A DNA stretch of 64,000 bases, from contig PTFA01000043.1 in the NCBI GenBank assembly GCA_003342895.1, positions 467,610 through 531,609 on the forward strand, written 5' to 3'. Below the pieces are notes generated by a model. The model saw only the letters and a program-made list of their open reading frames with translations, had not been told where the DNA came from and made no database searches. Positions 46,475 through 58,400 of this stretch are shown here, piece after piece. Position 1 is the first letter of the stretch. The number at the start of each line of letters is the position of its first letter. The DNA comes from Casuarius casuarius. Lineage: Eukaryota; Chordata; Aves; Casuariiformes; Casuariidae. The translations under genes and the position numbers were made by a program.

Positions 46475-48205
46475 GCCTGTCAATGTATGAGACAAAACCT
46501 TGAAAGCTAATGCGAGAGAGCAGAACTGGCTCCTCCAGGAGCCAGAATTATCCCATACCTCCCTCCTTCCCGTCCAAGGAAAAGGGGCACTTCTTCAACA
46601 TAACTTCTCTAAATGTGCACTGGCAGCAACAAACACTTACTGTGGTGGGAATGCGCACGTGCATGAGTGTTTACTTATTTAAAACAAAACACAGCACCGC
46701 ACATACTTTCTCCCTTCTGAATGGAAGATGAGAGAATAAACTATGTTTTATATGTATTAGATGTCAGTCATGGTGCTTACCACACTGCTGGGAGATGTTT
46801 GCATGTGTTGCAGGGGAGGGCATCATAAGGACTTAGAAATAATCATTATATCTATAAGGGGTGTTTGCAGTCTCCAGTAGTCAGAGACACGGTGACATGG
46901 CTGAGCAGAAAAAGAGCCCCTGCATTAACTCCCCAGCTACTGAAATATGTAGGACAGCTCAGACTGAGTATGTTCAGAAATGTGCACATATTAGCATAGT
47001 CACCCCCACACTAGACCGGTGCTACTTATGCTAACAGCTCCAGGTCAGACATATACTACGGAAGGGGTGGCAGCAATGCATCCACCCTCTGCTTCAAACA
47101 TCTAAGTGGCATTCAAGAGACAAAAATGAGTACACAGCAAATGGAAAGGACCTGAGGTGCTGCTGAGAACACCCAAGTTAGATGTCTAAGCAGACACACT
47201 GAATTTCTCAATTCCCCTTCTTCTCTGCCTTGAGTCTTTACAAATGCCCTGTCCTCCAACCGAAGACAGGATGAACAGTGTGAAGATAATTCAAGACCTC
47301 CTGAGAGTTCCTGTACTAAGAGAAGGGGAATAGTCTTGAATAAAACCAATGAACCAGTTAAGGATCTGACCATAATCTAGGCCTATATCTCACTGTGTTG
47401 CCAATACAAGTGCTTTCCTGTTTATGGCTAATACCAAAAAAGATCTTTACTGTTCAGTACAATTTGCCTTATCCTCTTTTCCTCCTAGAATCTCATAGAG
47501 AGGAAATAAAATCCCTGACTAACACATATATTACACTTCTTCACGTTGTCATAATCATTTATCCTTCTGTCTTGAAAAAGATTTGATGCTGGATCCTTCT
47601 TGTACCTATGCAGCGCTGCATCAGGCTGCTGGAGACCTAACATCTGCATCCAAGCTGCTAGGCTCAAGGAGGGGCACAGCTGACAGTGCTGGCACACTCC
47701 TCCAAGCCTGCAACCTCCCCCTGGTCTATCTCACCTCCTCCCAACTCTCTAATGCAAACCAAAAGCCAAGCAGCAAGCCTGACAGCAAGTACAAGCCATC
47801 TGCCCCATTGCCCTCTGAGGTGGGGACCTTGCTGTCTCTCGGGCGGAAGAGCAGGGCCACTGCCCTGGGTGACACGGGAAGAGCAGTGCCCCAGGGCTGC
47901 TGCAGCCAGGGTGGGAACCAAACGAAGCCACAGCTGCACCTCCTAAGTTGTGGTGCTTTGGGCTTCAAACTCTCAAGGAGGAGGCAGCATGAGCAGGCAT
48001 TTGAAGGTCCTGACATAGGTGCCTGGTGCGTGATAGCCAACCTGGATGTGAATTTTGGGATGACAAGGATCCATAATGAATAAGACACTCTGACTTAGAG
48101 CAATGCTCGGTGTTTCACTTCTCCACCTCTGCCACTGTTTATCTTTGGCTCTCACTGACCTGCAGGGCTGGCAATTCTTAGCACATTTAGCCTAAGCAGA
48201 TGCCA
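46475..48205. other. Non-coding segment, GC-rich but CpG-poor at 47.6-48.0 kb
   Basis: A 166-codon plus frame (47583-48083) and a 120-codon minus frame overlap in GC-rich sequence. CpG is low there, unlike the CpG patches elsewhere. The translation is Ser/Gln/Leu-rich and unrecognised. It may be an old, methylation-decayed repeat. No terminal repeats were seen. Confidence 0.45.
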
Positions 48206-48213
48206 GGGAGCAG

Positions 48214-48274
48214 CCTCACATCTCTATATACCTCATGTACAGATGTACATCTGATGTACATCCTCACGTCTCTA
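48214..48274. repeat. Palindrome cluster flanked by 13-bp direct repeats
   Basis: CCTCACATCTCTA (48214-48226) and CCTCACGTCTCTA (48262-48274) differ at one base and flank two palindromes: AGATGTACATCT (48241-48252) and GATGTACATC (48253-48262). The layout resembles a tiny element between target-site-like direct repeats, or a local duplication with palindromic expansion. Confidence 0.7.
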
Positions 48275-48324
48275 CAGCTTCTCAATATCATAAAAACATT
48301 AGTGCATTTAAACAACTTTGTGAA

Positions 48325-48395
48325 AGAAGAAAATACTATTATCCTCCTTTTGTGGATGAGAATCTGAGGCATAGAGGAGCTAAGGGCCCTATATT
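48325..48395 (-). repeat. MIR-type SINE remnant
   Basis: The plus strand reads AATACTATTATCC, then TGTGGATGAG, ATCTGAGGCATAGAGGAGCTAAG. This follows the reverse complement of the MIR consensus as I know it ('tactattatccccattttacagatgaggaaactgaggcacagagaggttaag') with ordinary point decay and no large gap. MIR elements are ancient tRNA-derived SINEs spread in early amniotes. This copy is immobile. Confidence 0.75.
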
Positions 48396-48399
48396 TTAA

Positions 48400-49250
48400 A
48401 AAATCCTGAGGTATCTAAAGATGCAGGTAGGTGTCTAGCAGAACATTGCTGAGTTTCAAGGTCCTAGATTAAAGTACCCCATCCATTTTCTACTCCCATC
48501 TCCAGTACTACTGGGACAAATAACAGTTTTCTGTAAATTTTTTGAGGGGTAGATTAGTAATTTTGTGATCCACTAGTGCTTTCCCCCTGAAGGAGGGGGA
48601 TTAAAAGTAGTGTCACAGACACACTACAGTAAAGTAAGGCCAGTAAAACATGAGATACATGTCTATGTGGAAAGCACAGGTTGATATTTTCAGCACTGGA
48701 TTATTGCCTGTCTAACCAGACAGTAATCCTGCCCCAACACTGGCTTTATGACCATTCATGGCTTATGAATTTAGATCTCTTTGGAAGTGCCTATTCAAGA
48801 ATAAAGAAATACTCTAATTTAAAGCAGTACGGTCCCCCCTCATGGATTCACACAGATACCCTCTGCATGTTAACAGCGGCACACACTGCCCTGCCATACA
48901 TTACCATCACCAAGCTTTGTAAACTCGTATACATGAGCAATAATCTTCATATGGAAACAAGCAATGGGATTGCGTTGTGTGATGTAAGGAGGAGAATCTA
49001 CAAGAGAGAAACTACTGTCCACTAGCTTTTGTGTTCAGCCATACCCAAGAACTTGCAGAAACCAAAAGACATTAAAATAAGGTTTCTCAGGCTTTCCCCT
49101 TCCTCCCAACAAGATAGACTAATGTCTATTCTAAATTTTCCACTGGTAACCCTTTCCATCTGTTGGAAAAGAGAAAAGGAAGCTTAAACAGAAAACAGCA
49201 GGTGGGAACAGCATTACAAAATCTGGGAAGGTGACTGAACAGGGGGCACC
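48400..49250. other. Non-coding segment
   Basis: A 114-codon plus frame at 48681-49025 is unrecognised. The words GGTATCTAAAG and GGTAGGTGTCTAGC near 48410-48440 hint at another decayed repeat of unknown family. Nothing else stands out. Confidence 0.45.
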
Positions 49251-49257
49251 GTGCTTT

Positions 49258-49315
49258 CTTTCTAGCTCTGCTGTTGCGTGGTATGACCGTGAGCAAGTCA
49301 CTTTTATTTAACTCT
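49258..49315 (+). repeat. MIR-type SINE remnant
   Basis: TAGCTCTGCTGTTGCGTGG, then TATGACCGTGAGCAAGTCACTT and TTTAACTCTTATAA follow the MIR core 'agctctgccactta...gtgtgaccttgggcaagtcacttaacctct' in order and spacing. Orientation is opposite to the copy at 48325-48395, so these are two insertions rather than one split element. Confidence 0.6.
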
Positions 49316-49579
49316 TATAAATTACTACAAGATCTTCGGATTGAAAGGCCCTCTAAAAATGAAAAGTTGGGCTGGCAATTTCACTGACTAGTCTGACCTC
49401 TAAACGCAGACTACAAATCATTGTTTGCTAGTATTTACACCACGACATGCCACAGAATACAGCTCCAGTGAGCAAGGAAATTCTCAGACAACTAAATAGC
49501 TCTTCACATGGGCACAAATGAATGAGTTGAAAAAAATTATCATTTATGTTTGAATGAATAAGGTTGATGCAAAATAACT

Positions 49580-49990
49580 ACACAGAAAAAGAGCACTGTT
49601 GCTTTAAATTCAGTGCCAACACCCAGGTTGCCAGCAATTGATGCCACTAACTCATTTTTGCACTTTAATGTTAAATTTCTTATGGGACCACATCACCTAA
49701 TTAGAGGAATTGATAACTGCACTGTTCCATAATGAGGCCAATACATTTCAAAGTCATTAAAGATAACCAAGGCAATAAGTCTGTGTTTAAGCGGCGCTTC
49801 CTTAGATTTTGCAGCCTGCATGTCGCTAGCATAGGAAAAAGCAATCCCTGCCTAGTCAACTGTAAATGCTGGGTTATTGGAATCTTTAAAACAGGCAGCA
49901 AGGAGAAAATTACATGGCCAAATCTCCTTTTTCCAGTTAATGAAGAATTAAGACTCCCATTTACCATATTAGAAGGTTCATCAGAGGTCT
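49580..49990. promoter_or_regulatory. Possible regulatory block
   Basis: Repeat-free block with ATCACCTAATTAGAGG near 49690, TTCAAAGTCATTAAAG near 49750 and CAGTTAATGAAG near 49935. The 158-codon plus frame 49732-50208 runs through it. The conserved-looking AT-rich words could equally reflect coding constraint, but I recognise no protein. Low confidence. Confidence 0.22.
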
Positions 49991-49999
49991 CTACTCTCC

Positions 50000-50705
50000 A
50001 TAGCTTGTGTTTGACAGCAGTGTCAATTTATCTGAGTCAGAACGCAGAAGTGCATGACAGTACGTCATTCATAACTGTCACATCTACTTATCTCTCTCAT
50101 TGTCACACTGCTAACGAAATTCAGGCCATGTTTTTCCGATCATGGCCTCTTAAAGGGAAAAGGATCCCCTGCCCTCATCGGAGTAAACTGACCAAAGCGC
50201 AGCTCTAAAACTGGTGCTCTAACAAATGGCTGCACAGTTAGAGTTAGTGAGGAAAGATCATACACCTCTAGAGAACCAGGAAAGGAAAATACAGTATTCC
50301 CCAAAGGCAGGCTCCCAGTAAGCCCGTCCCTGGCTTCATACATAATAAATGGTAGTTTTTGATGGTTATTACTACAGGGCTGGGTTCATTTGGTATTCTG
50401 TCTTGTGTCTGTAAGACCCATCCAGGTATATTTGGTATCTAAGGAAGGAAAGTAGAGTGACTTTCAATAAAGCTAATGCTCAAACTTCTACTGGCTTTAA
50501 CAGAATAGGATGGATTTCTAAAACTGCAACAGATGAGGAAGAGTTTCATAAAATTAACATTATGGTATTTGCTGTAATCTTGGCTAAGGGGAATGTAAGT
50601 GGTCTATCAAAACTGTTTCAAAAGACATCTTCTGCTATAAGCGCATGGGCATGTTAAAGAAGCCCAGAAATTCTTTTTAAGAAATCAAAGCAGCCATCCC
50701 ATTCA
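50000..50705. other. Non-coding segment before the poly-A run
   Basis: A 66-codon plus frame (50457-50657) ends about 50 bases before the A run. No AATAAA or ATTAAA lies 10-30 bases upstream of the A run and no target-site duplication was seen, so a processed pseudogene is not supported. Confidence 0.45.
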
Positions 50706-50707
50706 CA

Positions 50708-50708
<1 letters not shown>

Positions 50709-50756
<48 letters not shown>

Positions 50757-50777
50757 AAGAAAAAAAAAGAAAAAAAA
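50709..50777 (+). repeat. Long poly-A tract (46 pure A)
   Basis: Forty-six uninterrupted A at 50709-50754 are followed by GAAAG-type interruptions to 50777. It is by far the longest homopolymer in the window. It may be a young retroposon tail whose body I cannot recognise, an expanded mononucleotide microsatellite, or an assembly or polishing artefact. Confidence 0.95.
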
Positions 50778-50779
50778 TT

Positions 50780-52140
50780 TGTACTTTAGGCACAAGTGGA
50801 AGGGTAAATTAATATTTAAGGAAGACAGACACGAACTCACCTGAGAAAGCACATGGAACAAGGACTATGATTGAAACAATAAATGTCTGCATAAATATTA
50901 TGTATGTACCTAGCTGTATTATAAAGCAAAAGTATAAGAGATGGCCATATTTTAAGAAATATATCAACTCCTGAAGGAGCAACAGGAAATGCATGTTGAA
51001 GCTCCCGGAACTGTCATGTCCCTCCCCTAAGAAATCTGCATCTACCCTCTAATCCCAGTTGTTTACACAACCTAGAGAAGCTAACAGATCGATCTAACCT
51101 GTTCTAGTAGAGCAATTCCTGTCCTTAGTATTTGTTTGTCCTGATGCATCCTTCAGGAAACATTTTAGATATACCACTGATTTTCCTGTTCTGATATACT
51201 TAGTGGCACTCCTAACTATCTGTCCATCCCCTTCTAACTTCCTTCCTCCTGGACTGTAATGAGATGCAACCCATACACTCAGCACGCTTGATGGGGGAAA
51301 CAAAATTCCTTCCCTCTGCCTGATAGGTTTATTAATGCCATCTGCAGCCCAAAGAACAGGCTCTAACTAGACTGGACAACACAGTCCTTTCCTCCTACTC
51401 AACGGCACTTCTACAGAAAAAGGATCCCAGAGCCACCATACCACCAAAGTTCCTGAGATTTATAGGACAGTACGGTTTATCTTACAAAAACGGGTACCCG
51501 TTCAAAAGCCTAGAGGTTAAGCAGGCATCATGCTGTACAGGGAGCTCAACTGGAGGATTTATGAGTACAGAAACCAGTCTGCAGTCAGTGCTAGCAGGCA
51601 GTACTGGGCATGCAGGTGGTGGATCTTCACCCACGGGAAGGCTAAAAAAAATCCAATGTTTAAAGGTAAATACATGAAATAGTCTATTCTGAAGAAAGCT
51701 ATTTTCCCCAATCCAAGTCTGTAAAAAAAAAAAAAAGGGAACAAAAGTGGATTCACACCTTAACATCGTTTTCTAAGAAACGAGCCCACTAGGTTCCAGG
51801 TATGATGGAATGAGAGGAGCTGAGAAATTCAGAAAGAGCCTAGCAGTGAAAATTTGAGAAACAGTTTCTCTTTGGAGAAAACTTCTCTTTCACAATATTT
51901 CATGAGAGGGTTTTTTTTTTTTTTTCACTAGAGCTAACATAATAGAGCAGAAGGAAAATGGTGCCCAATTGGATCAAATTACTGGTGAAACAATGCAAGT
52001 GAATGTGCATTTAGGTCTGCAGTTCTGAAAACTTCAAGAACTAAAATAAATTGCATGACCCCCCGGTAACTTCCACTAGAACTTATGGGTACAAATTGTT
52101 TGCCTCAAGCTGGGTGAAATATACATTCAAATTCAGGCTC
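50780..52140. other. Non-coding segment with A/T runs
   Basis: Poly-A at 51723-51736 and poly-T at 51911-51925. Minus-strand frames at 51482-51766 are unrecognised. Confidence 0.5.
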
Positions 52141-52149
52141 TTCAAGGAA

Positions 52150-52620
52150 ATTATTAAGTAGAGCCATATTAGCTTTCTCTGAAGCATACTCGTTTTCTAT
52201 ATTGCCACTGTATAGACCAATTATGTTACCTTTCCATGCTGAGAAATGATTGTTCTGCTAACACAGTTCTGGTAAAAATCAAAAGCACTACATTTTTAAC
52301 CTTGGGGGATTTTTGTTATTGCTGCTCCCTTGCTAGTTCCTCCAAATGGAAAACATCTTCCATTAATCTAAATGCAAAATTTGTTCAGCTTTCGAAAGTT
52401 ACTTGAAAAATGTTAAGCACAAAGCAATAAACTTTTTATGCTCTTAAGACCACTAATGCTTTGAGCTTCATATTCATTTTGAAGAAATGAACATTTTATG
52501 GTTCACAGAGGAATAGCTACATGAATAATATCTGAGATTATAATGCATCTAGCAGAAAAAGATTAAGTTTATGTAAACTATTTAATCAGACGTGAAATTT
52601 TCTCTAGAGGATAAAAAATT
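52150..52620. promoter_or_regulatory. Enhancer-like AT-rich block
   Basis: About 470 bases with no long frame or simple repeat. It holds CCATTAATCTAAATGC near 52360, an ATGAATAATATCTGAG word near 52521, TATAATGCATC near 52538 and TATTTAATCAG near 52579. The words resemble homeodomain, POU and MEF2-type sites. Inference from composition only. Confidence 0.25.
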
Positions 52621-52624
52621 CTGA

Positions 52625-54435
52625 CCTTATTTAAGTTTATTTTAAAAAATACCAATATCACATTTCTACCAAGGGAACCCACCGATTTCCCCACTTATGT
52701 TATATAAATATGCATTAGAATTGAGGGCTAACTGGATACCACAGCCCCTAGGAAGCAGCAGTAACTTTACAGATGTACCATGTCCACTTGGACTTCCCAT
52801 GGAAAATATTTCAGATTAGGTGCAAATGTACCAGCAGTGAGGGAGTTGCACGCAAGAAGCCCATTATGGCCCTGATGCTGATCAACCAGATCATCACAAG
52901 GTAGATATGCAGGAGAGAAGCTCCAATTCACACCAAAGTCATATTTTCATCTGTGATTTTTAACTTTTTTTTTCAGCATAGAGCTGTTCTGTCACTGTCC
53001 TTTGAATCTTAGTATTACCGCCATGGTGCAGGAGCTTGCCACACTAATAAAAAGCACCCTCACATTGCAGGAACTCTTTCCCAGGCTTAGTAGACCAGGT
53101 AGTCTGTCCCAGGAAGCATCTGTCTACAAAGATTTTGGAAGCAATTGATATATTAAAAAAATGCAAGTGTGTGTATATTTAAAATGTCCAATTACCGTGG
53201 ATCTTATATAAGCTCAGGTAATTACAGGAAAGCCAAATGATTTGTACCCAGTATAATTATACCTGAATTTGGTCCTCATTTGTGCTGATATCCAAAGTAA
53301 AGCTCCTGAGCTGTTTCAAATTAAATTAAGGAATATCTTGGCATCCTAATTGTCAGCCCAGGTGCATTTATTTTTCTATCAAAAAAGAAAATTAAGGAGC
53401 TTTTGTGAGTACAATATTTTATGATTCCACTATGGGTTTTGTGTTCCATAAAACACACTAATGAAAAAGCCTCATGTAGAAGAATCCTGAAAAATCAATA
53501 GGCTGGATACGAAATAGTAATGCAGCTTAAACAACAACATGATTATGAATAACCTATTTTCAAGCATTGTCGGTTGGACATGGCTTGAGAACAAATGATG
53601 GCCAGGCTAAGGAGAAGTGCGATGTGATTTTTTTTTTTAATCCATACTTAAAAACACCTGGGTATAAACTGCTATATCGCTGTAACATGGGATACCAAAC
53701 TGTTCTTGGAGCCTTTTGATTTCAAAGCAAATGTGAACTACTGAACGTTCAGCCTTTTCTTGCTCTCTTTATTTCAGCAAATTACCAACTCGAGTCAAAG
53801 AAATAAACAGGAGATACTCTACACTCCCCCCCTTGCAGATCCCCATGCCCACAGTACCCTGTGGAAGTCTTCACTTTCCTTTCTCATAGTATTCGGTTCT
53901 CTCAACAAAGAACTCAATTATAAGCTAAACGTCAGCTCAAATGTTCTTCCCAGCTCTGGTGGCACCCTGGATTCCTCCCATAGGGAACAGTCAAAAATGC
54001 GTGCTGGTTCTCTTTTCCTCGCGAGTCCCTCTTAGGTTTTACAATGTGAGCGAGATAATGGGTTATTTTCATCGGGGAGATAGCACATCTCCCTTGACGA
54101 TCTCCTGGCAAGAGTACCTGCGAAACCCATGAGGTGTGGTAGGCTGATACCAAGACCAGTGCCCGCCTAAGAAGGCGGATGAATCCCTTGCTAGCAAGAG
54201 AAACAGTTGGAGCCGTCTCCAAGATTTTGTTGTGTTAACAAGGGCAAAGGAAAGGCAAAATTGCTTAGGACTTAAATGACACATCCACAAGTGTAATTTT
54301 GAAGATCTTAAGAGCAGAAAGGCAATGAACGCACTTTGGGGGAGAATACATATTTTGGGGAGTGGAGAAAGACAGAAAGACATTTTTCAGAGTAGTTGCC
54401 AGAAAATTTGGGACACTGCTTGGAGGCCACTTGAA
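52625..54435. other. Non-coding segment
   Basis: Several short frames on both strands at 53760-54462, none recognised. A 9-base T run lies near 53630. No structural feature was recognised. Confidence 0.5.
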
Positions 54436-54439
54436 ATCA

Positions 54440-54960
54440 TTGTGTGACCCTAGCGAGAGCATCCACCACGCTGCATGAGGCCCCCGCCATTTTGCTCAGG
54501 CTCCCGACTGTACAAAATGGCTACACAAGGTGGCATCTGCCACAGAATGATTGGTATTAGGCATAACTCATTACCCTGACAAGAATTTGGCACGCGCGCC
54601 CACGATCTGGCACGAGAGCCGATGAGATAAGGATCTGGCATAGCCGCCGGTAGGATATGAATTAAGCTCAGTGTCAACAGAGCGCACATGGCTTCCTCTC
54701 GGTGGACATGCCAAATCCTTGACACAGTAATGAGTGATGCGCGATGCCAGTCACCGATTGTCACTTCAATTGCACATCTCTTTTCTGATGCCATCAACCG
54801 GCAGTGGGATCCGGAGTTCATCAGGGAACTTTGCTGCGGGTTTTGGGGGGGATGAGGATGCGCCGGGGGCCAGGGCCCTCCCTGCCCTCCAGCCCTCGGG
54901 GGCAACACGTTGCTCAGCCGCGGAGGATGCATTTACACAGCGGTGCTGAGGGTGCAGCAT
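54440..54960. promoter_or_regulatory. CpG-containing enhancer-like block with CTCF-like site
   Basis: The block combines many CpGs (CACGCGCGCCCACG near 54591, GATGCGCGATG near 54737) with AT-type transcription-factor words: ATGAATTAAGC, GATAAGG, TGTCACTTCAATTG. At 54523-54536 ACACAAGGTGGCAT matches about 11 of 14 positions of the CTCF core as I remember it. A 160-codon minus frame crosses it but is unrecognised. The maintained CpGs in otherwise CpG-poor DNA suggest an unmethylated regulatory element. Confidence 0.35.
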
Positions 54961-54964
54961 GTCC

Positions 54965-55440
54965 GAGACTAATGAAACAAATCACCTGAGAAAAATGATC
55001 GAACCGGTGCCTGACAACTGCCTCGTCACCCCAGAGAGCCGGTCTTACACGCCCCGTTATTCCAAAACGCTGGCGCTGGAGTGAGGCCTTCAGCGCACGA
55101 GGAGCCTCCTTCATGTGGAAGGAAACGTTCCCGGCAGTGAAGTGAAGCAAAACCAGGATGATTTGCAATAGGGAAGGGAAAGATTGTGCTTCCAGAGTGC
55201 TCCCTGCGGGGGAAGGAGAGCGAGCGAGGCGTTTCTGCCAGCCACAGCCTGCCTTTGCCCTGCTGCATGGGGCCGCCGTGCTCCCCCTCGCCCCCGCCCC
55301 AGCAACCAACCTCTCATCTCTCAACACTTCAAAGTAGCGGCGATACATTTAACCTGCAAAAGCCCATTAAAGTCGTTTCATTTACCTCCGTCCTCCTTTG
55401 AGCAAAACCCCCAAAGCCAGCTTTCTTCACACCATGGCTA
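54965..55440. promoter_or_regulatory. CpG/GC-rich patch
   Basis: GC-rich DNA with repeated CpG (GGGGCCGCCGTG, CCCTCGCCCCCGCCCC near 55285). Five open frames on both strands are GC-driven. Together with the preceding block it forms about 900 bases of CpG-bearing sequence, the largest such domain in the window. No clear exon or donor site was found. Confidence 0.3.
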
Positions 55441-55444
55441 AGCT

Positions 55445-58400
55445 GCGGCTGTCCTCACAGCCACCTTGGCCTTGTACCAGGACACTCCAAAAGCCGCCAC
55501 CAGCACTGCCAGACAGAGCACGCCCCGAGGAGATCAAGGCATTACTTTCAATATTAGGCCCCAAAACTTTAGATAGAAGGACAGGGAAAGGCTGATGGTT
55601 GCCTCAAAACAAAATTAAATGGTAGACACATGTAGGCCATATGGAAAGCAAGTGGGGCCATACTCCATCTTGTTACACCTATGATGGAAATAAATGTAGA
55701 GATAAATGTACAGATAAAGTAATTGCACCAGACAGAAATGACTCTAATATGTGAGGCTGCTTTTGGATGTGTTGAACACAAAGAAATGCAAAAAAATCCC
55801 CTCAATAACAAAATACCATCTATTAATAAAATGCCAAAGCATGCTGCATGAAGTCCCAAATCTTGTAGTCATTTACGCTTTTAACAGATAAGAATATCTA
55901 ACTCAAGAGCTTAGTGACAGTGATTCTAGCCAAACTGAGCTTTCCCTTATTTATTTTACTATATGGTAACATAGCAGGAGAATAAAAATGTGCAATTTTT
56001 TAACTGCGATGGAGGACTCCCCAGTTATCTCCTTCCTTTTCCCATCTCCTCAAAAGATGTGTGCAGATTTTGGAAGTTCCATTTTTGAAACTTTTAACTC
56101 CTTTCTAAAATGAAACAAAACCCCTAAAAAGAATAAAACAGTACAAGATTCAGAATTTCAGAGGCAAACCACTTCTGTCTTAGAAAACATTATGGTCTAC
56201 TAGAAGCTTAAGTGAACCTAAGCTTATCATGAAAGGACTGGATGGCTTAAATGATCGGCAATGGAAAAATTGAGCCTTTTGCCTCTTCATTACATATTAA
56301 AACTCATCCCAGGTTGAAAATGTTTGAAAGGCAAGACCAGCTGATAACTGTACGACGTGCCAAACGTGACAAAAGTTTGACGGTCTCAAGCCGGTTCCTG
56401 ACAGAGCAGAGTTTGTGCATCACAAATGTTGCCACCAAACCCAGCAATACCAGGCAGGAGGCCAAGCAGTGAAAGGAGACGTCAAGCCTGAATTATCCTC
56501 CTGAAACAGCCCTTGCAAGACACCTACCGGGCCGAGGAGCGGACCCTGCGCATCCATCGCCAACTGTTCTGGGGACTTTTGTCCTCAGTCGTATTGTCCT
56601 CAGGACAATACAATATGTACCAATACAGTACCTTTCTTTGAGCAGCTAATTAAGGAGAAAAAAACAAACAAACTCACGGCTCAACACAATAAAAAAAATG
56701 GACAAACAAATTTCTTCCTGATGGCATTTCCTGCTGCTCTGCTTAGCAGTCGCTCTCCATCGCTGCCCTCCGAGCAGCTTCTCTCCCGTGCCCTTCCTCA
56801 ACCTCTGCGGTTGTTCCGGCGCAGCCTAACTACAGCATCAACATTGTCAAATGATTTTGCAATGACACTCTGTCTCAGGCAATGCTCGGCCACCGCCAAC
56901 AAGTAGTGAGTAACCCGTGCTGACAACGCATTACAGCCCTGCCATAACCAATCACTGTCTCGCCAAAGCAAAATGGCAGCTAAATTACAACCGAATATAG
57001 AACAGCGTGTTTATTAAACCGGCATAGCGGTCTGCTACACAAAACAAAACAAAAGTGAGGACACTGGCAACGCGTGAGTCAGAGCTACAAAGCAGCAATA
57101 ATTTTAATGCCTCCATTTTAGAGGAGGCTTGGAAAAAGATTGGGTTTTATTTTTGTTTTTTGAACTTCAATTAAAGGTACTCAATAGCAAAAAAAAAAAA
57201 ATAGGATTTAGTAGAAAATGACTAAGAAGAAGAAAAACAAATCTCAAAAAGAACCGCAAATGTGATGAAACATGAAGTTTATAAAAAGGCTGTATTTGAC
57301 TTGTCAACACGAGCAAGTCCCAGAGTTTTTATTAAAAGGGGGCAGTAGGGAGGAGAAACCTGCTGCTTAGGGAAGCTGTATATTTAATTTTAGTACCTAT
57401 AATGGCATAGCCCATGACTATAAGGTATTATTTAAGATCTATCATGTTATTTCCTTGGAGGGTATCCCTCTGCACTTTCACAGTATGCTGCAGTTTGCTA
57501 GTCTCTATACAATTTAAGTACTGTTTACTGATTATTATTGAGTACAGGACAAAATTCACCCTCTTTGGACCAATAAATATAAGCTTTATCCACAGAGTAG
57601 CAAGAGATTTTGACTACTGCTTGGCATCATATGATTTCATGAACATACACTTTAAGAAAATGAAAACAAAACAAAACAATCAAACACAGTCACGGTTTAT
57701 TAACACAACATTCTGCAAATCTAATTAAAAGTCAAATGCGCAATACCCTCATCAAAATCCAAATGTTCTTTACAGAAACATCAAGGAAGAAGGGGCATAC
57801 AGGGGACGATACCACAAAGGTAATCAGAATTCATCTTCTGGGACTCATACCCTATTACTCGAAGCTCATTATCAGTACTCCGTGTAGTAAAACAACACCT
57901 AGAGACCACATCATTAGCTTCCTACACATGCATCACCCCACAGCTGGAAAAACTGCAACAAAAAGCCCCGCCAATACACAAGGAAGATCAGATTTTTTGT
58001 TCTGTGTGATTTAAGCCTGCCAAAGATTTAAACAAAATTCTGAGAAACATCATTGGACGCCTATAAAAATTGGACTAGCCCTTTTCTAAAACTACTATAG
58101 CCTAGTAATGAATAAAGCTATTACGTTATTCTAACTCTAGATTTTTTCTGTAAAATACTTTTTTTTTAATAATACAGCCAAGGTTGTTTTCTTCTCTTTC
58201 CGATTTGTATTCTTTCTTTGCTAATCAATCCCTCTGTCAACTGGCAAAACATAATTCATTAAGTGGCTAAACATAACTGACTACTCTGAAACACATCACC
58301 TAATTAGGTGAAGAAGAACACTATCTCGTTTCCACGTTAGCTGGCCAAAAGGAAGACAGGGAAGCTCCAGCCTAGAGGGAGAGCAGACATGAAAACCGAA

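Noticed and set aside
50457..50777. Processed pseudogene ending in poly-A
   Set aside because: The upstream frame is unrecognised, no polyadenylation signal lies in range, and no target-site duplication was found.
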